The translations under genes and the position numbers were made by a program. Below are positions 24,505 through 35,285 of a DNA stretch of 64,000 nt, in pieces. The stretch is from the NCBI GenBank assembly GCA_026982705.1, contig JALSGP010000033.1, positions 1 to 64,000 on the forward strand, read 5' to 3'. The notes beneath the pieces are model-generated. The model saw only the letters and a list, made by a program, of their open reading frames with translations, had not been told where the DNA came from and did not search any database. How positions within the stretch are numbered: position 1 is the first letter of the stretch; the number at the start of each line of letters is the position of its first letter. The DNA is from Alphaproteobacteria bacterium. GTDB lineage: Bacteria; Pseudomonadota; Alphaproteobacteria; Geminicoccales; Geminicoccaceae.

Positions 24505-26300
24505 CCGGTGGCCGTGCGGGGTTCGTAGAGCCGCTCGAAGTGCTCGCGGTAGCGTTCGAAGACCCGTTGCCGACGGATCTTGAGGGTGGGGGTCATGAAG
24601 CCGTTGTCGATGGTGAAGGGCTGCGGCAGCAGGTCGAAGCGGCGCACCCGCTCGACGGCGGAGAGGCGACGGTTGGCCCGCTCCACCGCTTCGGCCATGG
24701 CGCGGTGGAAGGCCGCCTCCAGCACCACCCGCTCGGGCTCCGGCGCCATGCCCCGGCGGCGTGCCCAGGCGGCGACGAATTCCGGATCCGGCACGATCAG
24801 GGCCACCAGATAGGGCCTGCGGTCGCCGTAGACCACCGCCTGGGCGATCTCCGGCTCGAAGCAGAGGGTGGCCTCCACCTTCTGAGGAGCGATGTTGTCG
24901 CCGCCGGAGTTGACGATGATGTCCTTCTTGCGGTCCGTGATGCGCAGATAGCCGTCCGCATCCAGCTCGCCCACGTCGCCGGTGTGCAGCCAGCCCCCTT
25001 CGAGGGCGCGGGCGGTGGCCACCTCGTCCTTGAAATAGCCCCGCATCACATTGGGGCCGCGGACCAGGATCTCGCCGTCGCCGGCGATGCGCACCTCCAC
25101 TCCCTCGAGGGGCGGGCCCACCGTGTCGATGCGACAGGCGCCGGGCGGATTGCAGGAAATGACCGGCGCCGCCTCCGTCTGGCCGTAGCCCTGGAGGAGC
25201 GGCAGTCCCAGGGCCACGAAGAAGACCCCCACCTCGTAGGAGAGGGGCGCACCGCCCGAGACCAGCGCCTTGAGCCGGCCGCCGAACCGCGCCCGCACCT
25301 TCTCCCGCACCAGCCGCTCCAGCAGCGGATCCAGCAGCCGCTCGCCGAGGGAGAGGGGACGTCCCTCGTAGCGCCGCCGGCCGATCTCCACCGCCCGTTC
25401 GAACAGGCGGGCCGCGAGCCCGCCCCGGCGCGCCACCTGGCGGCGGATGCGCTGATGCATGACCTCGAACAGCCGCGGGACACAGGTGACGATGGTGGGC
25501 CGCACCTCCAGGAAGTTCGAGGCCAGCGCCTCCATGCTCTCGGCGTAGTGGATACGGGCGCCGATGGCCACGGGCAGCCAGAGGCCGGCGGTGTGCTCGT
25601 AGGCGTGGGAGAGGGGCAGGAAGGAGAGGAAGACCTCCTCGCCCAGCCCCACCCGTTCCAGCAGGCGGACGGCACCGCCCACATTGGCGAGAATGTTGCC
25701 GTGGGTGAGCATCACCCCCTTGGGCCGGCCGCCGGTGCCGGAGGTGTAGATGAAGCAGGCGAGATGGTCGGGACCGGCCGTGTCGGTGGCGTCCACCGCC
25801 GGTGCGCGCTCTCCCTCGGCCAGCGCTTCCGTCCAGGTGACGGCCCGCACCCGGGCGGACGGCTCGCCGTCCGGCGGCTCCAGGAAGACGGCGGTGTGGA
25901 CCGCCGGGGCCTCCGCGAGGGCCGGCAGCAGCCGGCGGGCCAGCGCCCGGGTGGAGCAGATCACCGCCACCGCCTCGCTGTGGTCCAGCAGATAGGCGAG
26001 ATCGGCGGAGGTGTGGGTGGTGTAGGCCGGCACGGTGACGGCACCGGCCCGCATGACGGCGAGATCGGCGATGCCCCACTCCGGCCGGTTCTCGGCCAGC
26101 AGCAGCACTCGGTCGCCGGGCGCCACCCCGCGGGCGGCGAGGAAGCGGGCGAGGGCCGCCGACTCCGCGTCGACCCGCCGCCAGCTCCAGGCCTTCCACC
26201 TCCCGTCCCGCTTGGCCAGGAACAGCGGGGCCTCGCCCCGGCGCCGGCAGGAGCGGCGGAAGACCTCGAGCAGACTGGATCCCAGATCGGGAAGCGCCAT
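24501..26300 (-). CDS. Long-chain acyl-CoA synthetase (AMP-dependent, FAA1-like)
   Basis: The 599-aa enzyme activates fatty acids to acyl-CoA with ATP. The adenylation motif is IYTSGTGGRPKGVMLTHGN. LQGYGQTEAAPV, WLHTGDVGELDADGYLRITDRKKDIIVNSGGDNIAPQKVE and the C-terminal TPTLKIRR follow. The extra loop between LSFLPLSHAYE and the second core motif is typical of the eukaryote-like long-chain family. It stands alone as a single gene, convergent with the Na/Pi cotransporter (shared CTAG) and divergent from the M3 peptidase gene. Chain-length preference cannot be seen. Confidence 0.9.
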   Translation of the reverse strand: MALPDLGSSLLEVFRRSCRRRGEAPLFLAKRDGRWKAWSWRRVDAESAALARFLAARGVAPGDRVLLLAENRPEWGIADLAVMRAGAVTVPAYTTHTSADLAYLLDHSEAVAVICSTRALARRLLPALAEAPAVHTAVFLEPPDGEPSARVRAVTWTEALAEGERAPAVDATDTAGPDHLACFIYTSGTGGRPKGVMLTHGNILANVGGAVRLLERVGLGEEVFLSFLPLSHAYEHTAGLWLPVAIGARIHYAESMEALASNFLEVRPTIVTCVPRLFEVMHQRIRRQVARRGGLAARLFERAVEIGRRRYEGRPLSLGERLLDPLLERLVREKVRARFGGRLKALVSGGAPLSYEVGVFFVALGLPLLQGYGQTEAAPVISCNPPGACRIDTVGPPLEGVEVRIAGDGEILVRGPNVMRGYFKDEVATARALEGGWLHTGDVGELDADGYLRITDRKKDIIVNSGGDNIAPQKVEATLCFEPEIAQAVVYGDRRPYLVALIVPDPEFVAAWARRRGMAPEPERVVLEAAFHRAMAEAVERANRRLSAVERVRRFDLLPQPFTIDNGFMTPTLKIRRQRVFERYREHFERLYEPRTATG

Positions 26301-26368
26301 TCTCGTTCCCGCAGCCGATGGTCCGATCCGGCGTCGCAGCCCGCCGGGGCGCCCGCGACCCGCGTTCC

Positions 26369-26374
26369 TATAGT
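26369..26374 (+). promoter_or_regulatory. Candidate -10 hexamer before the M3 peptidase gene
   Basis: TATAGT lies 25 bases before the ATG in a GC-rich stretch. No -35 hexamer is recognisable at normal spacing, so the site may depend on an activator or be coincidental. Confidence 0.3.
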
Positions 26375-26398
26375 CGAGCCCACGACGGAGGAGAAGAC

Positions 26399-28222
26399 AT
26401 GAGGGTGACCGCCTACGCGACGGGAACCGGCGCCGCCATCGTCCTGGAGGAGCATGAGCTGCCGCGCTGGGACCTCTCGGACCTCTATGCCGGACCCGAC
26501 GATCCGCGCATCGAGGCGGACCTGGATGCGGCCGCGCGCGAGGCCGAGGCGCTGGAGCGCCAGCATCGCGGACGGGTGGCCGGCCTCGACGGCGACGCCC
26601 TCGCCGCCCTCGTCGCCGCCTTCGAGGCGGTGAGCGAGCGACTCGCCCGGGTGGGCAGCTACGCCCAGCTCCTCTTCGCCGTCCACCGCGACGACGGCCA
26701 CGTGGCCCGCTTCCACCAGCGCATCCGCGAGCGCACCACCGAGATCGCCAACCGGCTGCTGTTCGTCACCCTCGAGATCAACCGCATCGAGGACGACCGC
26801 ATCGAGGCGCTGCTGACCGCGTCGCCGGCGCTGGCCCGTTACCGGCCCTGGCTGCGGCGGGTGCGGGCCTTCCGTCCCCATCAGCTCGCCGACGAGGTGG
26901 AACGCATCCTCCGGGAGAAGGACCTCACCGGCCGCGGCGCCTGGGTGCGCCTGTTCGACGAGACGACGGCGGCGCTGCGCTTTCCCGTGGACGGGCGCGA
27001 GCTGACCGCGGCCGAGGCCTTCGATCTGCTGCAGGAGCCGGACCGGGAACTGCGGCGGCGGGTGGCCGAGGCGATCTCGACGGTGCTGGCCGGGCGCATC
27101 GACCTCTTCGTCCGCATCACCAACACCCTCGCCAAGGACAAGGAGATCGAGGACCGCTGGCGCGGCTTCCCGCGGCCCATCTCCAGCCGCAACCTCGCCA
27201 ACGAGGTGGAGGACGAGGTGGTGGACGCGCTGGTGGCGGCGGTGCGCGAGGCCTGGCCGCGCCTCTCCCACCGCTACTACCGCATCAAGGCGCGGCTGCT
27301 GGGGCTCGAACGGCTCGCCCACTACGACCGCAACGCGCCGCTGCCGGACCGGCCGGAGCGCCGGTGGAGCTTCGCCGAGGCCCGCGATCTGGTGCTGGAG
27401 GCCTTCGGCGCCTTCGCGCCGGTGATGCGGGAGATCCTGGAGCCCTTCTTCGCCCGCGGCTGGATCGACGCCGCGGTCCGTCCGGGCAAGGACGCCGGCG
27501 CCTTCTGCCATCCCACCGTTCCCTCGGTCCATCCCTACGTGCTGGTGAACTGGCGCGGGCGGGTGCGGGACGTCCTCACCCTCGCCCACGAGCTGGGCCA
27601 CGCCGTCCACCAGACCCTCGCCCGGCGCCGCGGCTTTCTCATGTCGGCCACGCCCCTCACCCTCGCCGAGACCGCCTCGGTCTTCGGCGAACAGCTGGTC
27701 CTCGACCGCCTTCTGGCCGACGAGCCGGATCCCGCCGCCCGCCGCGCCCTCCTGGCCGGTGCCATCGAGGACGATCTCAACACCGTGGTACGGCAGATCG
27801 CCTTCTGCCTGTTCGAGACGGAGGTCCACGAACGGCGCCGCCACGGCGAGCTGTCGGCGGAGGAGTTGGGGGAGATCTGGCTGTCCATCCAGCGCGAGAG
27901 CCTGGGACCGGCCTTCGATCTCGATGCGGACTATGCGGTGTGGTGGAGCTACATCCCCCATTTCGTCCACGTGCCCTTCTATGTCTACGCCTACGCCTTC
28001 GGCGACTGTCTGGTGAAGGCACTCTACGATCTGTGGCGGCGGGAACCGGAGGGCTTTCCGGAGAAGTATCTGGCGCTCCTGGAGGCCGGCGGGACGCTCC
28101 GCCACGACGAACTCCTCGCCCCCTTCGGGCTGGACGCCCGCGATCCCGACTTCTGGCGGCGCGGGCTCGCCGTCACCGAGGCGCGCATCGATGCCCTCGA
28201 GCGGGAGCTGGAGGTGGGGTGA
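26399..28222 (+). CDS. M3-family metallopeptidase (oligoendopeptidase F-like)
   Basis: The 607-aa enzyme is a cytosolic zinc oligopeptidase. It has the HExxH motif in LAHELGHAVHQ (His397, Glu398, His401). The third ligand is expected in TLAETASVFGE about 25 residues later. The N-terminal helical region (WDLSDLYAGPDD) and the C-terminal FYVYAYAFGDCL and FGLDARDPDFW segments fit PepF. The ATG at 26399 follows GGAGGAGAAGAC. It overlaps the UbiB-like gene by GTGA. Confidence 0.92.
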   Translation: MRVTAYATGTGAAIVLEEHELPRWDLSDLYAGPDDPRIEADLDAAAREAEALERQHRGRVAGLDGDALAALVAAFEAVSERLARVGSYAQLLFAVHRDDGHVARFHQRIRERTTEIANRLLFVTLEINRIEDDRIEALLTASPALARYRPWLRRVRAFRPHQLADEVERILREKDLTGRGAWVRLFDETTAALRFPVDGRELTAAEAFDLLQEPDRELRRRVAEAISTVLAGRIDLFVRITNTLAKDKEIEDRWRGFPRPISSRNLANEVEDEVVDALVAAVREAWPRLSHRYYRIKARLLGLERLAHYDRNAPLPDRPERRWSFAEARDLVLEAFGAFAPVMREILEPFFARGWIDAAVRPGKDAGAFCHPTVPSVHPYVLVNWRGRVRDVLTLAHELGHAVHQTLARRRGFLMSATPLTLAETASVFGEQLVLDRLLADEPDPAARRALLAGAIEDDLNTVVRQIAFCLFETEVHERRRHGELSAEELGEIWLSIQRESLGPAFDLDADYAVWWSYIPHFVHVPFYVYAYAFGDCLVKALYDLWRREPEGFPEKYLALLEAGGTLRHDELLAPFGLDARDPDFWRRGLAVTEARIDALERELEVG

Positions 28223-29598
28223 GCGGCGCGACACGGGAAGGCGGCGGCCCGCCCGGGCGCGACCGCGAGGGTCGCCTCGCGGCCCGTCTCGGACGCTATG
28301 CCCGGGTGTCCGGAACCCTCGCCGGCCAGGCGGCGAAGCTCGCCGCCACCCGCCTCGCCGGCCGCCGCCTGGACACCGTCGCCCACGCCCGCGAGCTCAA
28401 GGAGGTCCTGGGCGAGCTGCGCGGGCCGCTGGTCAAGGTGGCGCAGATGCTGGCCACCATCCCCGAGGCGCTGCCCGAGGACTACGCCGCCGCCTTCGCC
28501 GAGCTGCAGTCGCGGGCCCCGCCCATGGGCCGGCCGCTGGTGCGCCGGCGCATGGCCGCCGAGCTCGGCCCCGACTGGCGCCGCCACTTCGACTGGTTCG
28601 ACGAGACGCCGGCCGCCGCCGCCTCGCTGGGACAGGTGCACCGGGCCCGCCTCCGGGACGGACGAGAGGTGGCCTGCAAGCTGCAGTATCCGGACATGCA
28701 GGCGGCGGTGGAGGCCGATCTCGCCCAGTTGCGGCTGCTGCTCGGGGTCTACCGTCTGACCGAGCGGGCCATCGACCCGCGCCACGTCTACGAGGAGGTG
28801 GCGGCGCGGCTCCGGGAGGAGCTCGACTATCGGCGCGAGGCCCGTCACATGGCCCTCTATCGCGAGATGCTGGCGGCCGAGCCGCGGGTGCGGGTGCCGG
28901 CGCCGGTGTTCGAGCTCACCACCCGCCGGCTGCTGGTGATGGAGTGGCTGGAGGGCCGCCCGCTCCTCGACTTCACCGACGCACCGCAGGCGGTGCGCGA
29001 CGATCTCGCGGCCCGCCTGTTCCGCGCCTGGTACCGGCCCTTCTACGACTATGGGGTGGTCCACGGCGATCCCCATCCCGGCAACTACACCGTCGCCGCC
29101 GACGGCACCCTCGATCTGCTGGATTTCGGCTGCGTGCGCATCTTCCCGCCCGCGTTCGTGGAGGGCGTGATCGAGCTCTACCGGGCGCTGGCGACGGGCG
29201 ACCGCGAACGGGCGCGCCGGGCCTACCGGCTGTGGGGTTTCCGGGAGCTGTCGGACGACCTCATGGACGTGCTCAACGACTGGGCCGCCTATCTCTACGG
29301 CCCCCTCATGGACGACCGTCCGCGGCTGATCGACGAGACCGGCAGCATCCACCACGGGCGCGAGGTGGTGATCCGGGTGCGGCGGCGGCTCGCGGAACTC
29401 GGCGGCGTCGCCCCGCCCAGGGAGTTCGTCTACATGGACCGCGCCGCCATCGGCCTCGGCGCCGTCTTCCTGCGGTTGCGGGCGAGGGTGAACTGGCACC
29501 GGATCTATCTGGAGCTGATCCGCGACTTCGATGTGGAGCGTCTGCGCCGTCGCCAGCGCGAGGCTCTCGCCCGCCACGGGCTGGAGTCGCCCGAGTGA
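28219..29598 (+). CDS. ABC1/AarF (UbiB)-family atypical kinase
   Basis: The 459-aa protein has the family's N-terminal motif ELRGPLVKVAQMLATIP (the KxGQ motif, here KVAQ), SLGQVHRARLRDGREVACKLQYP (nucleotide Lys), VMEWLEGRPL, VVHGDPHPGNY (catalytic loop) and LLDFGCVR (metal site). Members support ubiquinone synthesis or membrane-lipid processes, with ATPase rather than protein-kinase activity. Here KVAQ replaces the canonical Gly of KxGQ. The GTG at 28219 overlaps the peptidase stop. No C-terminal membrane helices are evident, unlike true UbiB. Confidence 0.85.
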   Translation: MSGATREGGGPPGRDREGRLAARLGRYARVSGTLAGQAAKLAATRLAGRRLDTVAHARELKEVLGELRGPLVKVAQMLATIPEALPEDYAAAFAELQSRAPPMGRPLVRRRMAAELGPDWRRHFDWFDETPAAAASLGQVHRARLRDGREVACKLQYPDMQAAVEADLAQLRLLLGVYRLTERAIDPRHVYEEVAARLREELDYRREARHMALYREMLAAEPRVRVPAPVFELTTRRLLVMEWLEGRPLLDFTDAPQAVRDDLAARLFRAWYRPFYDYGVVHGDPHPGNYTVAADGTLDLLDFGCVRIFPPAFVEGVIELYRALATGDRERARRAYRLWGFRELSDDLMDVLNDWAAYLYGPLMDDRPRLIDETGSIHHGREVVIRVRRRLAELGGVAPPREFVYMDRAAIGLGAVFLRLRARVNWHRIYLELIRDFDVERLRRRQREALARHGLESPE

Positions 29599-29623
29599 GG
29601 CCTCGTGTCGCCCCGTCGTGCGA

Positions 29624-29652
29624 TTGACCGTGCTGCAGCGCACCGCTAGCTT
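29624..29652 (+). promoter_or_regulatory. Putative ilvIHC promoter
   Basis: -35 TTGACC (29624-29629), 17 bases, -10 TAGCTT (29647-29652), 80 bases before the ilvI ATG. No leader peptide rich in Leu/Val/Ile codons was seen in the 134-base gap. Confidence 0.6.
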
Positions 29653-29732
29653 GCCCGTCCCGGCGGAGAGGCGGCCGCCGGCAGTCCCCCGGTATCGCTG
29701 CCGTGGCGCGCGTGCGTGATGGGAGGCGCACC

Positions 29733-31523
29733 ATGTCCCGAGATCGTGCCACCACCGAGACCCCGAGCGAACCGCTGACCGGCGCGCAGGTCGTGGTCCG
29801 CGCCCTGATCGAGCAGGGGGTCGAGGTGATCTTCGGCTATCCGGGCGGCGCGGTCCTGCCCCTCTACGACGAGCTCTTCAAGCAGAACGCCATCCATCAC
29901 GTCCTCGTCCGCCACGAGCAGGCGGCGGTGCACGCGGCCGAGGGCTATGCGCGGTCCACCGGCCGGGTGGGCGTGGTGCTGGTGACCTCCGGTCCCGGCG
30001 CCACCAACACGGTGACCGGCCTCACCGACGCACTCATGGACAGCGTGCCGGTGGTGTGTCTCACCGGCCAGGTCCCCACCCACATGATCGGCAACGACGC
30101 CTTCCAGGAGGCGGACACCGTCGGCATCACCCGCCCCTGCACCAAGCACAACTATCTGGTCAAGCGACCGGAGGATCTGGCGCCGGTGCTCCACGAGGCC
30201 TTCCACGTGGCCCGCAGCGGCCGGCCCGGCCCGGTGGTGGTGGACCTGCCCAAGAACATCCTCATGGGTGAGGCGCCCTGGCGCGGCGTCCGCGAGGTGC
30301 CGCTCCACCGCTACCGCCCCCGGCGCGATCCCGATCCCGACCGCATCGAGGCGGCCTTGGACCTGATGGCCGCCGCCGAACGGCCCGTCTTCTACGTGGG
30401 GGGCGGTCTCGTCAATTCCGGTCCGCTCGCCTGCGAACTGCTGGTGGAGCTGGTGCGCGCCACCGGCTATCCCATCACCCTCACCCTCATGGGCCTGGGC
30501 GCCTATCCGGCGAGCGATCCGCAGTTCCTCGGCATGGTCGGCATGCACGGCACCTACGAGGCCAACATGGCCATGCACGACTGCGACGTGATGATCTGCA
30601 TCGGCGCCCGTTTCGACGACCGGGTGACGGGCCGGCTCGACGGCTTCTCGCCCCGCAGCCGCAAGATCCACGTCGACATCGACCCCTCCTCCATCAACAA
30701 GAACGTGCCGGTGGACGTGGCCATCGTCGCCGACGCCGAACGCGCCCTCGAGGCCATGCTGGAGGGCTGGCGGCGGCGGGCGCATCGGGCGGACCGCGAC
30801 CGCATCCGTCCCTGGTGGGATCAGATCCAGCGCTGGCGGGCGGTGGACTCGCTGCGCTTCCGCCAGAACGGCGAGCTCATCAAGCCTCAGTACGCCATCC
30901 GCCGCCTGTGGGAGGCGGTGAAGGATCGCGATCCCATCGTCACCACCGACGTGGGTCAGCACCAGATGTGGGCGGCCCAGCATTTCCCCATGGAGCGGCC
31001 GCGGCGCTGGCTCACCTCCGGCGGCCTCGGCACCATGGGCTACGGCTTCCCCGCCGCCCTCGGCGCCCAGATCGCCCATCCCGACCGGCTGGTGATCAAC
31101 ATCACCGGCGACGCGTCCTGGGTGATGAACATGCAGGAACTGTCGACGGCCATCCAGTACCGGCTTCCGGTCAAGGTCTTCCTGCTCAACAACCGATGGA
31201 TGGGCATGGTGCGCCAGTGGCAGGACCTGTTCCACGGCAGCCGGCGGGCGGAGTCCTACATGGACGCCCTGCCGGACTTCGTGAAACTGGCCGACGCCTT
31301 CGGCGCCCGCGGCCTGCGGGTGGAGCGGGCGCGCGATCTCGATGCCGCCATCGCCGCCATGCTCGACCACGACGGGCTCGTCATCGTCGAGGTGCTCATC
31401 GATCCCCACGAGAACGTCTATCCCATGATCCCGGGCGGCGCCGCCCACAACGAGATCATCCTGAGCCCCGAGGAGGACGGCGGGGACCGGCCGATCTCCG
31501 AGGAGGGCATGGTGCTGGTCTGA
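29733..31523 (+). CDS. ilvI: Acetolactate synthase large subunit
   Basis: The 596-aa TPP- and FAD-dependent enzyme makes acetolactate or acetohydroxybutyrate, the first common step of valine, leucine and isoleucine synthesis. It has VIFGYPGGAVLPLYDEL, the catalytic Glu in VRHEQAAVHAAEGYAR, TSGPGATN, FDDRVTGRL, and the TPP motif GDASWVMNMQELSTA...NN. MGMVRQWQ is the conserved Trp-bearing active-site loop. The ATG at 29733 follows GGGAGGCGCACC. It is 13 bases from ilvH and heads the ilvI-ilvH-ilvC operon. Confidence 0.96.
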   Translation: MSRDRATTETPSEPLTGAQVVVRALIEQGVEVIFGYPGGAVLPLYDELFKQNAIHHVLVRHEQAAVHAAEGYARSTGRVGVVLVTSGPGATNTVTGLTDALMDSVPVVCLTGQVPTHMIGNDAFQEADTVGITRPCTKHNYLVKRPEDLAPVLHEAFHVARSGRPGPVVVDLPKNILMGEAPWRGVREVPLHRYRPRRDPDPDRIEAALDLMAAAERPVFYVGGGLVNSGPLACELLVELVRATGYPITLTLMGLGAYPASDPQFLGMVGMHGTYEANMAMHDCDVMICIGARFDDRVTGRLDGFSPRSRKIHVDIDPSSINKNVPVDVAIVADAERALEAMLEGWRRRAHRADRDRIRPWWDQIQRWRAVDSLRFRQNGELIKPQYAIRRLWEAVKDRDPIVTTDVGQHQMWAAQHFPMERPRRWLTSGGLGTMGYGFPAALGAQIAHPDRLVINITGDASWVMNMQELSTAIQYRLPVKVFLLNNRWMGMVRQWQDLFHGSRRAESYMDALPDFVKLADAFGARGLRVERARDLDAAIAAMLDHDGLVIVEVLIDPHENVYPMIPGGAAHNEIILSPEEDGGDRPISEEGMVLV

Positions 31524-33116
<1,593 letters not shown>

Positions 33117-33153
33117 GCCCCCGGATCCGCCCCGCTCCGGCGGGCCGACGGAA

Positions 33154-33179
33154 GGGGCCCGGTGACGCCACCGGGCCCC
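33154..33179. terminator. Bidirectional terminator between ilvC and the OmpA-family gene
   Basis: A perfect 11-base stem (33154-33164 with 33169-33179) with a 4-base loop lies between convergent genes. Confidence 0.7.
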
Positions 33180-33211
33180 GCCTGTTCCTGCCCCGGACCG
33201 TCCGGCCCCTT

Positions 33212-34084
33212 CTAGCCGAGGGTGATCTCCACCCGCCGGTTCTGCGGCTCGGGCACGTCGTCGGGGGTCGGCACCCGCGGCCGGGTCTCGCCGTACCAGC
33301 GCAGGGTCATGGCGTCGGCCGGCACGCCCAGCTCCCGCAGCATCTTCGCCACCGCCTCGGCGCGCCGCTTGGAGAGACGGTCGTTGTACGGCTTCGGACC
33401 GGCACGGTCGGCATGGCCGGCGAGCTCCAGACGCACCGCCTCGCCCGCCCGGACGCGCTGCGCCACCTCCTCCAGCACCCGCCGCGCCGCCGGCGTGATC
33501 TCGGCGCTGTCGAAGGGGAAGAAGACGATGTAGACGTTCTCGATGCCGGCGGCGAGGGCGCGGTCGATCTCGGCCATGGCGGTCTCGAAGGCCTGCGCGC
33601 AGGCGTCGGCGTCGGCCGCATCCCCCTCGGCCGCGTTCTCGAGCCAGCAGTCGTAGGCCACCTGCGCGCGGGCGGCGGCCAGCGGGGCGAGTCTGCGGGC
33701 GTCGCGCTCGAAGGCCTCCAGTAGACGGGCGCGGGCCTGCTCGAAGCCCCCGAGCGCATCGGCCGTGAGCCGCCCCGGATAGCGTGCCGGCATGTCCGGC
33801 TGGACGTTGACACCCTCGGCGGCGGCGATGCCCTTCCTCAGGAAGTGCAGCGAATCGCGGAAGTCGCTCTCACCATACTCGACGTCGGCGAGGGGCAGAT
33901 AGCCCGCCCTGAGCGCCTGGACGAAGGCGGGGCCGTTGGGCTGCATCGCCCGGACGTCGGTGCGGTCGAACAGCATCAGGTCGATGTAGTCCTGCGCCAC
34001 CGGCTCCACCTTCTGCACCGGAGCGCAGGCGGCCAGCACCAGCGTGGCGAGGCCGGCCGCCAACCATCCCGTGCGCCTGGTCAT
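33212..34084 (-). CDS. OmpA-family peptidoglycan-binding lipoprotein
   Basis: This 290-aa protein starts with a lipoprotein signal peptide (LVLAACAP, Cys20). A helical middle domain of about 130 residues has two Cys (YDCWLE, ADACAQ). The OmpA C-terminal domain has VYIVFFPFDSAEITPAARRVLEEVA and LAGHADRAGPKPYNDRLSKRRAEAV, with the Asp and Arg that bind diaminopimelate. The product probably tethers the outer membrane to the cell wall. The middle domain was not recognised. It is convergent with ilvC and divergent from livH. Confidence 0.88.
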   Translation of the reverse strand: MTRRTGWLAAGLATLVLAACAPVQKVEPVAQDYIDLMLFDRTDVRAMQPNGPAFVQALRAGYLPLADVEYGESDFRDSLHFLRKGIAAAEGVNVQPDMPARYPGRLTADALGGFEQARARLLEAFERDARRLAPLAAARAQVAYDCWLENAAEGDAADADACAQAFETAMAEIDRALAAGIENVYIVFFPFDSAEITPAARRVLEEVAQRVRAGEAVRLELAGHADRAGPKPYNDRLSKRRAEAVAKMLRELGVPADAMTLRWYGETRPRVPTPDDVPEPQNRRVEITLG

Positions 34085-34404
34085 CCCTCGTCCCCTCGTC
34101 TCGGGTCCTGCGACATCCGCACCGCTATCCGCCGCGGGGACGACCGCCGCGGTCGCCCCGTCCGTCCCGCATATCGCGCGGCCCCGCGGCCGAGATCAAG
34201 GCACCGGTCCACCACGCCCGGCGGCCGCCCCCGAGTGTTGCCGGCTTCCAACGATGCGGCCGGCAGGCGCCGGCGGTCGGGACTTGCCGCCGCGCGGCGA
34301 CGCTTCAGATTCGGTTTCGTTTGAAACTTTCCGTTCCGGGTCGGTTGGCACGGGGCGGTGCGCGTGCTAGCCGCCCGCGCGTCGGGGAAGGGACCGTCGG
34401 GCCG
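34085..34404. other. 320-base divergent region between the OmpA gene and livH
   Basis: It holds the livH promoter candidate at 34345-34373. A hyphenated palindrome GTTTC-GTTT-GAAAC at 34314-34327, in an AT-richer patch, could be an operator for either gene. No coding frame is credible in the rest. Confidence 0.45.
34345..34373 (+). promoter_or_regulatory. Putative livHMGF promoter
   Basis: -35 TTGGCA (34345-34350), 17 bases, -10 TAGCCG (34368-34373), 31 bases before the livH ATG. Confidence 0.5.
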
Positions 34405-35280
34405 ATGAGTGCCACCTTCGTGCAGTTCCTGCTGGCCGGGCTCACCGTCGGCGCCATCTACGCGCTGATCGCGCTGGGCTTCTCGCTGATCTACAACGCC
34501 TCGCACCTGATCAACTTCGCCCAGGGCGAGTTCGTGATGCTGGGCGGGCTCGCCACCGTCTTCGTCTTCGCGGCCGGCGTGCCGCTGCCGCTGGCGGCGC
34601 TGCTGGCGATCCTCGCCGCCGCCGCCGTCGGCGTGGCCCTCTACCTCTTCGGGGTGGCGCCCGCGCGCGGGGCCACCGCCGTCGGGCTCATCATCGTCAC
34701 CATCGGCGCCTCCATCCTCCTCAAGGGGCTCGCCGGCGTGGTCTTCGACCGCAACTTCCACGGCCTGCCGCCCATCTCCGGCGAGGAACCCCTCCGGATC
34801 CTGGGCGCCACCCTCGCTCCCCAGTCGCTCTGGATCTTCGGAGTGACGGCGGCGGTGGCGCTGGCGCTGTGGCTGTTCTTCACCCGCACGCTGCAAGGCA
34901 AGGCCATGCTCGCCGCCGCCTTCAACCCCCTCGCCGCCGAGCTGGTGGGGGTGGACCCGCGGCGGGTGGTGCTGGTGAGCTTTGCCCTGGCCGGGGCCCT
35001 GGGCGCCCTCGCCGGCGTGCTGGTCACGCCCCTCGCGCCCACCCACTTCCAGGTGGGCACCATGCTCGGCCTCAAGGGCTTCGCCGCCGCCATCGTGGGC
35101 GGTCTCGGCTCCGGTCCGGGGGCCATGGTCGGCGGGCTCGTGGTGGGCCTCGCCGAGTCCCTGGCCGCCGGCTATCTTTCCTCGGCCTACAAGGACGCCA
35201 TCGCCTTCGTCATCATCCTGCTGGTCCTGGTGCTGCGCCCGAGCGGTCTGTTCGGCGCGAAGACCATCGAACGGGTGTGA
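34405..35280 (+). CDS. livH: Branched-chain amino-acid-type ABC transporter permease LivH
   Basis: The 291-aa membrane protein has about eight hydrophobic helices and the LivH signatures GLTVGAIYALIALGFSLIYNASHLINFAQGEF, GVDPRRVVLVSFALAGALGALAGVL and KGFAAAIVGGLGSGPGAMVGGLVVGLAE. It pairs with LivM to form the channel. The ATG at 34405 follows a promoter-like site. Substrates of this family include branched-chain amino acids, urea, amides and aromatic acids, so the substrate is open. Confidence 0.92.
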   Translation: MSATFVQFLLAGLTVGAIYALIALGFSLIYNASHLINFAQGEFVMLGGLATVFVFAAGVPLPLAALLAILAAAAVGVALYLFGVAPARGATAVGLIIVTIGASILLKGLAGVVFDRNFHGLPPISGEEPLRILGATLAPQSLWIFGVTAAVALALWLFFTRTLQGKAMLAAAFNPLAAELVGVDPRRVVLVSFALAGALGALAGVLVTPLAPTHFQVGTMLGLKGFAAAIVGGLGSGPGAMVGGLVVGLAESLAAGYLSSAYKDAIAFVIILLVLVLRPSGLFGAKTIERV

Positions 35281-35285
35281 CCCCC

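Noticed and set aside
22639-26199. 1186-aa minus-strand frame and a similar 1179-aa plus-strand frame at 22863-26402
   Set aside because: Both run across two convergent real genes (Na/Pi cotransporter and acyl-CoA synthetase) and the gap between starts. They show no domain and only shadow-type composition.
28219-29598. Calling the ABC1 kinase UbiB
   Set aside because: It lacks evident C-terminal membrane helices, has KVAQ instead of KxGQ, and no ubi genes are nearby. A family-level call is safer.
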